Below, one piece after another: positions 32,841 to 44,106 of a DNA stretch of 64,000 bases. The position numbers were made by a program, and so were the translations under genes. A model generated the notes under the pieces. That model searched no databases and was not told where the DNA came from. It saw only the letters and a program-made list of their open reading frames with translations. The DNA is taken from positions 109,752,263 to 109,816,262 of the forward strand of contig CM054059.1 in the NCBI GenBank assembly GCA_028641055.1. Reading direction: 5' to 3'. Source of the DNA: Alopecurus myosuroides (lineage: Eukaryota; Streptophyta; Magnoliopsida; Poales; Poaceae). Position 1 is the stretch's first letter, and each line of letters begins with the position of its first letter.

Positions 32841-33060
32841 GTTGTCAGTACTGCTCTTGGTACTGATAACAGACCATCATGCTTTTCTCAGTATTTCAGG
32901 TGGATTCATAAACTCTTTATTGTAGGTTCTAATCTTCACATTATTGGGATTGGTGCATTCTGCTGGGCAATCTAGAAAACTAGAAACAATGCTTGCTTTG
33001 ATAAGAAATGCATCTCATCTCCATTAGAACTGATATGTTATATGTGTGTCTTTCTGGGCA
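31570..33060 (+). pseudogene. LINE ORF2, fragment 3 (RT core, zf-RVT)
   Basis: Continues fragment 2 directly after the AGTAC duplication. The reverse transcriptase catalytic box appears as HADDTI at 31605-31622, where plant L1 elements have FADD. SGLKINFLKNEV and MKYLGVPI follow. A zf-RVT region is visible at about 32660-32790 (LWKAKIALKIKIWLWLIWHN, ATKDNM, CRSC). The C terminus reads WAIWKTRNNACFDKK at about 32968. Stops and shifts are frequent. A GT/G microsatellite (32808-32841) interrupts the tail. Confidence 0.82.
32808..32841. repeat. (TG)n(G)n microsatellite
   Basis: About eight TG units followed by a run of 18 G, within the LINE zf-RVT tail. Confidence 0.9.
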
Positions 33061-33530
33061 GTTCTTCAATCTGGAACTACGTGTCAAGTGCTGGAAGAAG
33101 GCACTGATAGAATTCAAGAGGTGGCAACACAAGTAACAGGCAGTACGCCAAATTCTACTTCCCGGATCAGAGAGGGTGCTTGAAGTGAAGATGATGGTTG
33201 TTCCAGAAGCTCATGGGTGTTAAAAATCGAAGAAGCTGAACATAAGCGTTGATGGTTTGGTGTTGTCGCTACCGTTTCTGATTTTGTTGGCTCCAACCGC
33301 GAAGATTTGGTGTTCGATCACCTATCTTTCAAACTTGTCGTACTATTTCATCTTTAAAACTCCTGGTGTGTGGAGTTTAACTGCTTAGATCGTGTTCATT
33401 GGTAGTTCTATTTATCTCCCCTCCTCTGTAGGCGGGGTCCTACCTTTGATCGAGTAGTTAGCTGCTTTTGGGTGTTTTCATTCTCGTTTGCTTATTTTCA
33501 TTTTCGCAAAAACCTTTGTAAATATTGAAA
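33061..33530 (+). other. probable LINE 3' untranslated region
   Basis: T- and G-rich sequence after the LINE C terminus, with no coding potential. It shows the GTTAGCTGCTTTTGGGTG style common to plant L1 3' ends. I cannot place the poly(A) end or the LINE target duplication. Confidence 0.45.
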
Positions 33531-34556
33531 ACACCTGCTATGTTGTCCCCACTTGTGTGGTGGTAGTGGAATCCGGCTTCTTCGGAAGTCGTATGAAAAA
33601 AAATAAGTATGTCGCCTATTTTGAGATGAAATACAAAAATTACGAAGAGAAAGTTTGTTTCTATTTTAATGAGGCTCATTCTGTTCATTAAATCCGTATG
33701 CCTATGCTCATGTGTTTGAAATTTCAAAACCAAATTCAGTACTGTTTCAGTGCATCAGAATGTATCAATGCGGTTATAACATGTGTGAGTGCGCTTCAAA
33801 CTGTTTCATACAGTATGTGGAAGTTTGTAAATAACAATGATCTAAGTTGTGTAAAGGGTTTTGTATCTGGCCACAAAAATATAATCCTGGTTTTGTGTCT
33901 TGACACAATAAACTGACAGTACACCAGTCTTACCAACTATAGCAGGCATACAAAGAAAAACAGTGCGAATCTCAAACAGTTTTACCGTGTTTCACAATAC
34001 GATATTCAGAACTTGTCAAAAGATATTCAAACCAGATCTTGTTTCTAAGTTCTCGTCACAAATATGCAATCCGATCATAAATAGAACTTTTTATTCAAAA
34101 GATGAAATGCTTCCTTTCCTTAGACATGAAATCTGCAGTACTGCCCCGATATAATGGCCAAATTTATCTCACCTTCTCTCAAAACTTGTCGCTACTTGTT
34201 ACAGTAGGCTCGGAGGTACAGTGGGCTCGAAATGGCATGCTGCTGAATTCTGCTGGAAACTTGGGATTGAGCCATTGAGTATTGTTGCAAAAATTACGAA
34301 CAAAACAGGAAACTCTCCTTTGTCTATCTTCTACTACTTGCCTCAACCACTAGCCTAAAACCTCTCAATCATGTTGGGTGACAAAAATGAGCAAGGGCTG
34401 AACGCTAATCCTAGTTTCCGATCATCTGCATCCATCATTCATCGGCAAAAAAAAAGAGCAAGCGTACGTATTTGAGCGGAATCGCCGGGCTGCTGCTGCA
34501 TCAGTTGTTCATAGCGTCGATCGAGGCGAGCTGAATCGAACGTGGCTGTCGGCTCA
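33531..34556. other. intergenic, no recognised feature; probable 3' flank of GATA locus
   Basis: I see no gene, LTR or inverted repeat. Frames are short and AT-rich. The last part (about 34300-34556) presumably contains the 3' untranslated region of the minus-strand GATA exons. Confidence 0.4.
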
Positions 34557-35483
34557 TCAGTTGTCCATGGCAGCGAGGCGCGCGGCAGCGCGATCGGCGC
34601 GTCCGGCCTTGGCGGTGGCTCGGATGGCAGCAAATGTCGCGGCTTCGCTCTTGCGTCTACGCTTGAGCACGGGACTGCGGGACACCAGGGAGAAGGCGGG
34701 GTTGTCCACCGGTAGGCGCTCCGGGAGCAGCTGCACTTTCATAGACTCCTCGCCGCGGCGGGCCTGGGTAGCAGCGACGTGATCGGCGGCTGAGATCTCC
34801 TTGTTGAGGCGGCAGAGGGAGGTGGTGCGCTCCATCGGGGAGGAAGTGGGGCCGTTCGCCGGTGGATCCATAAGCACGACCTGCATCTCACCGGTCGCCG
34901 AGGTCTCGTTCCGGCGGAGCATCTCGAGTGCACGGGTTTCGCCGCCAGAAGGCGAGAGGGCGGGGCTGTTCGCCGGGCGGTTCTCAGGGAGCAGCCGCCT
35001 TGTCTTCCTGAACGCCAGGCCGCACGCGTTGCACAGCGTGAGGGGACCCTCAGGCCCCTCGCGCCACTGTGGTGTTTTCTCCCTCGCGCAGCGTGTGCAC
35101 CGCCGCACGGTCTCCTTCGCGGCGGGCGGGGAGGAAGGGAGTCCTTTCCTCCTGAACACTGCGCCGCACGCGTTGCACAGCGTGCGGGGACCCTCCGGTC
35201 CATGGCGCCACGCTGATGTTTTCTCCGTGGCGCAGTGTGTGCACCGCCGCACGGTATCCTTCTGGGCGCGCACGTTGGCTTGTCGACGAGTCGTCTCCAT
35301 GGCCGTCACACGCCGCCGCCCCTTGGCCCTCGCCCGTGGCACATCAGGAGCCGACGCCTCCTCTTCCAACTCCACCGCCATGGTCTCCACCGACGGGAAC
35401 GCGTCCTTGTTCGAAAGCCATTCCAGCTCCTCCTCATCGTCCGCCCGCTCAGCTCCAGCTTCTCCGCAGGGCACCTCCGGGCC
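34557..35483 (-). CDS. GATA zinc finger exon, two fingers (last exon)
   Basis: A 308-codon open exon starts after a good acceptor (TTCTTGCAG|GGCCCGG) at 35483 and ends with TGA at 34557-34559. Near its N terminus it carries [19 protein letters not shown], the acidic motif found before the finger in class A plant GATA factors. Two complete CX2CX18CX2C fingers follow: [18 protein letters not shown]...CNAC and [18 protein letters not shown]...CNAC. The rest is basic and Ala/Arg-rich. It is likely a nuclear DNA-binding protein recognising GATA-like sites. The exon aligns in its first 35 residues with the exon upstream, so the two are duplicates. It could be a separate gene whose first exon I did not find. 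Confidence 0.72.
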   Translation of the reverse strand, partial: GPEVPCGEAGAERADDEEELEWLSNKDAFPSVETMAVELEEEASAPDVPRARAKGRRRVTAMETTRRQANVRAQKDTVRRCTHCATEKTSAWRHGPEGPRTLCNACGAVFRRKGLPSSPPAAKETVRRCTRCAREKTPQWREGPEGPLTLCNACGLAFRKTRRLLPENRPANSPALSPSGGETRALEMLRRNETSATGEMQVVLMDPPANGPTSSPMERTTSLCRLNKEISAADHVAATQARRGEESMKVQLLPERLPVDNPAFSLVSRSPVLKRRRKSEAATFAAIRATAKAGRADRAAARLAAMDN

Positions 35484-35519
35484 CTGCAAGAAGGACGAAT
35501 TCTTAGCATCTAGTACAAC

Positions 35520-36416
35520 TCAGCCGGTCATGGATGGGTGGGAGGAGGAACCAGGGTCTACCGTGACCATGTCGTCAAAGAAGGCATCCAAGCTGGCACC
35601 GACGCCGCAGGGCTGCGCTTCAGCCAGCCCCACCACGTCGTTGCCGGCTGCCAAGTCATCCTTGCTGCTCGATAGGCGCTTCTTCGAAGGGCGGCCTCGA
35701 CCGCGGGGGGAGTTGGAGTGCAGCCGCCCTTTCAAGAACCGTTGGCCGCACGCGTTGCACAGAGTGGCGGGGCCATCCGGCCCCCGGAGCCACCTTATCG
35801 TGCTCTCCGACCCGCAGTGCATGCACTGCTGGGGCTTGTTCGAAGGGCGGCCCCGGCGGCGGGGGTTGGAGTGCAGCAGCCGCCCTTTCATGAACCGTCG
35901 TTTGCCGCACGCATTGCGCAGCATGGCGGGGCCACCCAGTCCCGGGCACCGAGTTGGCGTCTTCTCCGACGCGCAGTGCATGCACCGGCGGCCCTTGATC
36001 AAACGGCGACCCCGGCGGTGAATGGGATTGGATTGCAGCAACCGCCCTTTTAAGAACCGTTGGCCGCACGCACTGCATAGTGTGGCAGGGCCATCCGGTC
36101 CCCGGAGCCACCTTGGCGTCTTCTCCGACGCGCAGTGCATGCACCGGCGGCTCTTGATAGAAGGGCGACCCCAGCGGTGGCGCGGGTTGCCTTTCTGCCA
36201 GCACGCATTGCACATCGTGCCAGGGCCATCCGGCCCCGGGCGCCACCGTGACGTATTCTCCGACACGCAGTGCGTGCACCGGTGCGACGCCTCCGGATCT
36301 GGGTTCATCCCCATGGCCATGGTCACCAATGTTGGGAACGCGTCGTCGACCTTGTTCAAAACACACTCCTCCTGCGCCGCCCCCTGCCCCTCTTCTCCTT
36401 CTGCCACCTTTAATCC
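35520..36416 (-). CDS. GATA zinc finger exon, four fingers (one degenerate)
   Basis: The exon starts after acceptor GGTTTTTGCAG at 36416 with [12 protein letters not shown] and stays open to TGA at 35520-35522. Four GATA-type fingers follow: [18 protein letters not shown]...CNAC (about 36278-36201), [18 protein letters not shown]...CSAC, a degenerate one ([13 protein letters not shown]...LRNAC, third cysteine replaced by Arg), and [18 protein letters not shown]...CNAC. Linkers are basic, with GRP tripeptides that resemble AT-hooks ([17 protein letters not shown]). It may splice on to the two-finger exon, for example by ACG|GTAGAC near 35560, or use its own stop. Most plant GATA factors have a single finger, so four in one exon is unusual. 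Confidence 0.7.
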   Translation of the reverse strand, partial: GLKVAEGEEGQGAAQEECVLNKVDDAFPTLVTMAMGMNPDPEASHRCTHCVSENTSRWRPGPDGPGTMCNACWQKGNPRHRWGRPSIKSRRCMHCASEKTPRWLRGPDGPATLCSACGQRFLKGRLLQSNPIHRRGRRLIKGRRCMHCASEKTPTRCPGLGGPAMLRNACGKRRFMKGRLLHSNPRRRGRPSNKPQQCMHCGSESTIRWLRGPDGPATLCNACGQRFLKGRLHSNSPRGRGRPSKKRLSSSKDDLAAGNDVVGLAEAQPCGVGASLDAFFDDMVTVDPGSSSHPSMTG

Positions 36417-36496
36417 CTGCAAAAACCAGAAGCAGAAACAAGACAATGTTTTTAGAGTTGCCTTGTTAACCACAAACCCTGAAACAAATACTAGAA

Positions 36497-37888
36497 TCAC
36501 CAGTAACGCACCGGTACAGTAATGCCTTTTGCAGCAATATCAAGGAGCTTGGTAGAGATGCTCAAGGACAGTGAGTTAACCTGCATTCATGAAGTTGGAA
36601 GACTTAATTTAGAGAACATGAAATTTAAGGCAGGGTTCATATGGTTTAGAAATTGGGAAGTTTAAAGCTTTATGAAATAAATTGATGTGGGAGAAGCATT
36701 AGGTATGCATAAAGATTTTTCTTGTGTTAATCCAACTCTTTCGAAATAAACACAAAATCTAATCAAGCTTAAAGGCGGCAACCAACCTCTTGGCATAATC
36801 TGTTGTGATCTTCCTCTTCGAGCACATGAGATTGGTCAATGCATTTGGCAGAGCACTGGAGATGTTTCCCACACCATGAACTGGCCTGGTACAAAATTTC
36901 ATTGATTTAGGAAGAATCATACGCATACATGCAAAGACACTAGGCAAATGTCTTAAAAAAAGCTACCTTTGCACCAAGAGTAAGAAATTGCCGCAGATGA
37001 TCGGTTATGTCCAAATCAGAGCACTTGAGAGCAACCTGCAGAATTGACCTGTGTAGGGTGCAGTGTGACACACCTGAACATGTGGAATCAACCCAAGATG
37101 CCTAGATTGATGTCAAGGGCTCAAGACAAAATACACATGCCAAAAGAAGGAAACAACAGGGAGTAACTGAATCGAAGCAACAATCAACTAAGCCAAAGTA
37201 TATCAGCAACTACTTCTGCCTGCAAGTAATGAAAGGCCAGCAATTCATGTAAGCATAAAGAGAGTAGACCTTGGAGTGGGAGTGGGGAAAAGGATACAAG
37301 AAGAGCTTTGAGAATCAGGCCTATATGATCTGCAGAGAACTCCTCAAGCTGCTTGATAAGGGGAATCCTCTTCTCGAGAACCTGTCATACAGGATCACTA
37401 GAACGTTACTGTCTGATTAGGTTCTTCCATCACACGAAATAGAATCAGATCGTCCACTGACGGCTGAGCAACGCACACAGAGTCGAAAAGAAAACAAGCC
37501 GATAGTTAAAATCGCACCGAAATGCGTGTACGATCCAAACCGAAATTTGCTTACTTTACTGAAGAGCACCGACGAACACTAAACCCCACCGAAAACCCCC
37601 CTACTTCCGAGTCCCCAGTTGGCATCCCCGGCTGAATTCCACACTCACCCCTGCCTGCCCCGTATGGGAGAACACAGATTCAAGACCTGGAGGTCTCGGA
37701 CCGAACTAAACGAACCCTAGGAAGAGAGGAGTAGGGGGGGACATCGAGATGGAGAGGAGGAAACTGATTCTCGTGGGGATGAGATGACGCACCTCAGAGG
37801 ATCCGATGGTTTCTAGGAGGCGTCCCAGCTCGCTCCCCCTCCTCTCCGCCTCGCCGCCGCCGCCTCCCCCCTCGCCGTCGGTTTCCAT
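36497..37888 (-). CDS. five-exon gene of unknown function, possibly first exons of the GATA locus
   Basis: Exons, all phase 0 with GT/AG borders: 37888-37793 ([20 protein letters not shown]), 37381-37298 ([20 protein letters not shown]), 37035-36967 ([18 protein letters not shown]), 36885-36787 ([15 protein letters not shown]) and 36580-36512 ([20 protein letters not shown]). They join into 139 residues. If the last donor (CCG|GTGCGT) is not used, four more codons and TGA at 36497-36499 give a 143-residue helical, leucine-rich soluble protein. If it is used, the frame runs into the four-finger GATA exon at 36416. The exon chain looks conserved in style, but I do not recognise the family. Exon 4's donor (GAG|GTTGGT) is weak. 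Confidence 0.6.
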
Positions 37889-38128
37889 TGCTCTCTCTCA
37901 CACGCTCTGCTTCTCTAGCACACAAACAGCGCTGGGTTCCAGTAGATGGTTCGATTTTTTTTCCCCTTCAGGTTCTGGGTGGTTCTTGGTCTTGGCCTCT
38001 TGTCTTGGGCGCCGCGTCCGTTTTCTGTTTGCGGCTCCGCCCTCCGGTGCCCTCTTACGGAAAAGGAGTTCGAACACCTGCCACTGTAGTAAAAAAAAAA
38101 AGGAAAAAAATGGTCACAATCTGCAACA
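37889..38128 (-). promoter_or_regulatory. 5' untranslated and promoter region of the minus-strand gene
   Basis: Only 240 bp of presumably native sequence remain between the ATG at 37888 and the non-LTR insertion. A GA-rich stretch directly upstream of the ATG (minus strand GTGTGAGAGAGAGCAATGG) fits a 5' leader. No clear TATA box was found. Confidence 0.4.
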
Positions 38129-38139
38129 CCTTATCTGAT

Positions 38140-39591
38140 TTTTTTTTTAGAAATGGAGGTTCTACCCGTGCACACACAGCGGGATTTTTATTAATACTGA
38201 AAACGAAACCACGAAGTCTTTACAAAGAATTACAATGACCGAAACCACCTTCCTGATGATCAACGTCACGCCTAAAAACTCTTGATGAAGAGGGTGGTCA
38301 AAGTCGGAGCCGCTGCCCTGACCTAATACTCCAGCACAAATCATTTAATCCGGTTGCTTCCACCAAGCCGCCGATGACGGACTGGGAGCACATGACCGGT
38401 TCAGTAGGCTTGCAATATGCACCGATAGGCACACTCGGAAGCCGCTGCCGCTGCCGCCAACATCCGCCAACCCATCTTCTCGAGAGATCAATGTAGAAAC
38501 CTTACCAAGCCTGTCATCGACGCCGCCATGGCACCAGCCAGCACCACCATCCTGTGCACGTCCATCCTTCGGCGTCCATCGCCGAGACTCCACGGCACCA
38601 CGCCGCCAAGACTCGCCGCCTTCGACGAAGATGAAACGCCGCACCACCAATAAACCCCCTCCAGGTAGCCCGTGCTCCAAAAACGATGCCCCCAAGAGGG
38701 TAAACGACACCGAAGGTGCCGCCATCATCCGATCTGGATAGACCAGATCTAGGATTTCCCCCGGAACACAGTGCTGGAAGCGGGTAATTAGCGGCGGCGA
38801 CTCCTTCAAGAAGTTGACGACACTCGCGACTGCCGCAGTCGTCGGCATGATCTCGGCTTTCACCAGCCACCATCCTCGCCTCCTAGATCAAGGGATCAAA
38901 CCCCGCAAGCAGCAACCCTGTGCCGGAGGAGTGAGGTCACCACACTGCCAATCTACCTGGAGCCGCAGAGGAGTGGGCAGACGTGGACATCCAAGGCGAC
39001 GCCTTCAACAAGGTAACGGCCCGTAGGCGCCGTCACCGCCCGCCACAACCAGAGTCGGAGCATGGCTTTCACCGGTAGCCACACGCCCCCACTCCAAGCA
39101 CAACCAGTTGGCCGACCTCCTCTGACGAAGAAAAAGGTCACCACCACCACGCCTAAGGCCGAAACCCAGGCCTCCTCGTGTCGCAGCTCGAATCCAGGAG
39201 TGGTTTACTGATGATGGGAAGAGATCGGACGCGTAGCAGATCGGAAGGGACCGATCCGGCCCCAGTCGCCCGTCCTCCATCACCGCCACCGCACCACGGC
39301 CATGTCATCGTCGAGCCACGCCACCACCACCGACCTGGCCGGAAGGAAACACCTCCGCCCCCACAAGATCTTGGTCCGAGGAACAAGCCTCCTCCGCCGC
39401 CACTCCACAAGGGTCGTGCCTATGACGATCTCGGCACGGAGGCAAAGGGGAGAGGAGGACGGAGGAGTGGATGTAGGGGGTGGGTGGGGGCTCCCCGGTG
39501 CGGGCGGCGCCGCCGCTCGGGGAGAAGGAGTTGTTGGGGGGAGGAGCCGCCGCACCGTCTGAAACATGGGATCTCTCTTGTGATGCAGTTG
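38140..39591 (-). mobile_element. non-LTR retrotransposon insertion, non-autonomous
   Basis: 1452 bp flanked by a perfect 11-bp duplication CCTTATCTGAT (38129-38139 and 39592-39602). On the minus strand it ends in poly(A), seen as about nine T at 38140-38148, so it inserted by target-primed reverse transcription. It is GC-rich and full of CCGCCGCC-type stretches, with open frames on both strands but no reverse transcriptase or endonuclease motif. It is a SINE-like or LINE-derived passenger that I cannot name, or a processed sequence. Confidence 0.75.
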
Positions 39592-39602
39592 CCTTATCTG
39601 AT

Positions 39603-39818
39603 AAAACTGGTCTCGTCTCTAGTTCAAGTCATGATTGTGCTCGGATAATAATATTAGGAAACAAATATGTATGTTTTTTGTGCTCAACTTTTGTTGAATT
39701 TTTCACTCACTTCTAAAACCGGGCAGATTTCATAAGTGCAACTAGGCCAAATGTGTTTTTAAGGTTTTCATCGTCGGTAATCTTGTAAAATGTTATATTG
39801 GGTTTTAAGGAGGAATAT
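39603..39818. other. intergenic remnant between two insertions
   Basis: 216 bp of AT-rich sequence with no feature. It ends with AATAT, the probable target duplication of the next element. Confidence 0.4.
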
Positions 39819-41389
39819 TGATGGTGCGTTGGAAACCCCAAGAGGAGGGTGTGATGAGTAAGCGGCAAGAATTTCCCTCAGTTAAGAACCAAGGTTATCA
39901 ATCCAGTAGGAGGAAGAGGATCTCAGGAAGGTTGATGCCACTGACGGTGGTGCTGGCGCTTCACCGGTGTCAGCAACAACGTGGAACCTGCACACAACAC
40001 AACAAAAATACTTTGTCCCAACAGTACAGTGAGGTTGTCAATCTCACAGGTCTTGCTAAAAACAAAGATTAGACGTATAGTGTGGAAAATAATGTATGCT
40101 TGCAGTAAGTAAAGAAGGCAGTAAATAGTTGTGGTTTGTTTAACAGTGTGGAAAATGGACCGGGGTTCATAGGTTCACTAGTGGTGTCTCTCCATAAAAT
40201 ATATCATGTTGAGTGAACAAATTACAGCTGGGCAATTGACAAATAGAGGTTGCACCGTAGTGCACAATATAACATGATGATTACTATGATATTTAGTGCG
40301 GGCATTACAACAATATACATAGACCGACATCCATCTGCATCTATGACTAATAATCCACCCTCAGGTTATCATCCGAACCCCCTTAGGTATTAAGTTGCAA
40401 GCAACAGATAACTGCATTAAACAAAGTGTGTAATGTAAGCAATGATTATTCACGCGGGCGCTCTCACCGCTGTTTTCTCCCTAATGGCAACAGAACATCC
40501 CCCCTTCACGTTTCTGTCACTCGAGCAAGGTGGTGAGAAGGCATGAACCCACTATCGAGCATAAATACTCCCTCTTGGAGTCACTAGCAACTACTTTTCC
40601 AGAGCAACCACTAGCAACGGAAAGCATGCAAGATCACAAATAGCATATGCAAATAAAGACTATAATCAACTTGGCATAAGTTCAATAGTCACCGGATCCC
40701 AGCAAACACAACACATAGAGTTACATAAGATCAATCTCGATCATGTTAGGCAGCTCACGAGATCTAAACATGGAGGCATATGAGAAGAAGACAACCATCT
40801 AGCTACAGCTATGAACCCGTAGTCCAAGAATGAACTACTCACGCATCACTCCGGAGGCAGGCATGGTGATGTAGAAGCCTCCGGCGATGATATCCTCTCT
40901 GGCAGGGTGCCAGAAACAGCTTCAGAAACCCCCTGATCTAGGGTTGACGGTGACGGCGGCTACAGAACTTTTCGGGGATTTTTTATCAGGTACCTAGGGT
41001 TTTCCATCTGGGGGGATTAAATAGGCGAAAGGGCAAAGGCGGTGGAGCTCCAGGGGCCCCACACCCATAGCTGGCACGGCCAAGGGGGGCGCGCCACCCT
41101 ATGGTGTGGCCCCCCTGGTGCCCGTCTTCGACTCCTCTTCGGTGTTCTGGATGCTTCCAGGGAAAATAGGCACTTTGGGCTTTGTGGGGTCCAATTCCGA
41201 GAATGTTTCCAGAACAACTTTTCTGAAACAAAAAATAGCAGAGAACAGGGAACTGGCACTTGGCATCTTGTTAATAGGTTAGTCCCGAAAAACGTATAAA
41301 AATGCTATAAATATGGGAGAAAACAAGTAGCAATTGACATAATAAGATCATGGAGCATCAGAAATTATAGATACGTTGGAGACGTATCA
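39819..41389 (-). repeat. 3' LTR of the gypsy-type element
   Basis: 1571 bp. On the minus strand it opens TGATACGTCTCCAACGTATC and closes AACGCACCATCA. It is the same family as the LTR at 10369-11948. Confidence 0.88.
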
Positions 41390-44106
41390 AGCATCCCCAA
41401 TATTAGTTCCTACTCGTCTCGAGTAGGTAACCGATAAAACAATAATTTCTGAGGTGACATGCTACTAACATAAACTTGATCAACCTAATGTAAAAGCATA
41501 TGCACGCTGAGATCATAGAACTTCAAACACAAAAATGATAAATAAAAATTTAATAATAAAGCATAGAAATTATTTTGCATCACGAAGAGTAACTCAAATA
41601 AAGGATCATGAAGAATAATGCAAAGAAAGGTAAACGTTTGTTTCAGGTATAGATAAAGCATGGCAAAGTGATATTTCGCTAGTCCTTAAGAGTGGGGCAA
41701 AACATAAATGCCATGACACCTTCAAAGTTCATGAGGAAGACTAGAACAAATAATTTAAGAACAAATAATATCACATTATGAAGTAATTATTGATGTTCAT
41801 GGGACAAATTCACATAGAATTCAGAATGGCAAAAATGCTCTCTCAACTATGCAAAAAGTTAGAAGATGGAGACTCAACATAAAAGTAAAAGAAAGGCCCT
41901 TCGCGGAGGGAAGCAGGGATCACTCATGTGCTAGAGATTTTATTTTATTAAACAGAGGTATTAAAAGTTTGACACTCCTCCCATCCATCTTTAACCGAAT
42001 CCTCGGGTGCCTGCCAACAATCACATACCGTGGAGGAGTTCTATATTTTGGGAGATGTATGCTAATGTCAACGAATGGTAAACAGAAAATACAGTACGTC
42101 ACAAGCCAACTGGATTCACAAGAGCGGCTCCCATGGTGAAGGACGCAACTGGTGTAGAATGCCATCCCTCTTTCTCTTTTATTTACACAATTATGCTTTG
42201 ACTGATAAATCAGGGCCAAAAATAGTGAACAAAATTTTTTTGTATTAATTTGGGGCTGGGCACCCCGCTGCCTGCTCTTCTATCATTTGGATAAGAGGAT
42301 GAAGCCACTAGTCCAGGGTGTGGAATCCAATCAACAAGTGAGATAAAGATTCTCTATTTACGTCCTCATGAAAAAAAATAGGAACATAAAGCAGGAGTAA
42401 TTTTGAAGGTTTTAAAGGTAACACATGAGCAATTTACTTTGGAATGGCAGTTAAATACCACATGTAGGTAGGTATGGTGGACACGATGGGAAAAAATTTG
42501 GTTTTAAGGAATTTTGGATGCACGAGTAGAGCTCATACTCAGTACAAGTGGAGGCTAGCAAAAGACTGGGAGCGACAAATCAAGAGAGCATAAGAGCCAT
42601 AATCATGCATAGAGACATAAGCATCATTAATTAAAACATAAGCAATATCACAAGTTCAAAAATTAAGTGGTCATGGAGGCTATTCGTGACTGGTTTGTAG
42701 CCATAAACATGGTGTGAGCATGCGCCAAGTCAACCAAATAAAACACTCGAAATAGAATACCATATATTGATGCTTTACTATGACAAGAACAACTCATGAA
42801 TCTTTTAAGACATATTAAACACTCTCAGATATTTGAGGATAATCATGCTACTCAATAACCATAAGGATTTAAAACTAAAATAACATTTAGCATGGCATGA
42901 AAAAGTTCTAGCCAGAGTCTATACAGGCTTCTACTAGTACTGTTATAAATTCTACTTCAAGCAACAGTTTTCTTTCTCCCAACAAGCACCATACAAAACA
43001 TGCTTTGAAAAAAATACTCTTTATGATATAGAAAGAAAACATGAGAGTACTTACATAACACTACTAAAACTAACAACTCTAATAAGAGATGCATGCAAAA
43101 CATGAGCTAAATAAATACAGCAGCTAGACAGAGATTAAGAATACAAAGTATTCCCATGAAAAAGCGGAGCGTGTCACTCTCCAATAAAAGAACACTGGGT
43201 CCAACCAAGCTTATTGAAAAAATATAAAAAAACTGTAAGAAAAAACAAAAACAAACTGAAAACAAAAATAAAAGATGCTCCAAGTAAAGCACATAAGATG
43301 CGACCGAATAAAAATATAGTTTCACTAGAAGTGACCTGATAATTTGTTGATGAAGAAGGGGATGCCCAAGCCTTGGGCATCCCCAAGCTTAGACGCTTGA
43401 GTCTTCTTGGAATTTTCTGGGATGTGCCACCGGGGCATCCCCAAGCTTAGGCTTTTCACTCTTCTTGGTCACATCATGTCATCCTCTTCTCTTGACCTTT
43501 GAAAACTTCCTTCACACCAAAATTCTCACAATCTTCATTAGCACCGTTAGTTCAATTGAATAATAAATTCACATGGTTAAGTTTCAAAACAAGTATAACA
43601 CTTAAAAACACATTATCTAGTTTCACAACTTCTTATAAAACTCTTTTTCTCAAAAGAACACCAAAAGAAAGAGATTAAGATGCAAATGCAATAAATGGCA
43701 GAAATCTGTTAAAACAGAACAGCAGGTAAATATCGATTTTTTCAAAAATCTTATCTTTCTCAAATAAAAAAGTGGTAAACTAAGAAAAGTTGCGTATATA
43801 ACTCAGTATTAAGCACACAAAAAATCAGGTCAATTTGAATTTTCTGTGAGTTTTTACGGAATTAACAGTGGACAGCAGAAATCTGTTTCCTGCGCAGAAA
43901 TCTGAAATATAGCCTCAATTTTCCACTAGAGGCTTTACTTGGCTCAACAAAAGATACAGCGGGGTTGCTAAGGAAATATACAACACCCAGTTGCAAAGCA
44001 CACCAAAGAAAACGAAAGAAAACAGGTTGAAAACAACGAAATAAAACGGGTTGTCTCCCGGTAGCGCTTTTCTTTAACGCCTTTCAGCTAGGCATAAAAG
44101 GGCAAC
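41390..44106 (-). other. noncoding 3' interior of the gypsy-type element
   Basis: 2.7 kb without a coding frame between the protease remnant and the 3' LTR. The polypurine tract (minus strand TTGGGGATGCT, 41390-41400) abuts the LTR. The block at about 41640-42700 is colinear with about 61700-62620 and, in reverse complement, with about 19900-21000, all in the same place of related elements. Two nearby copies of GGCATCCCCAAGCTTAG occur at about 43376 and 43434. Confidence 0.7.

Noticed and set aside
34801..36021. 406-codon plus-strand frame opposite the GATA exons
   Set aside because: It is the antisense shadow of GC-rich, codon-biased GATA exons. The minus strand carries real zinc finger motifs and splice acceptors.
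38345..38863. minus-strand frame of 172 codons and other frames in 38.1-39.6 kb
   Set aside because: They lie inside the non-LTR insertion. GC-rich sequence gives open frames on both strands and none has a domain.
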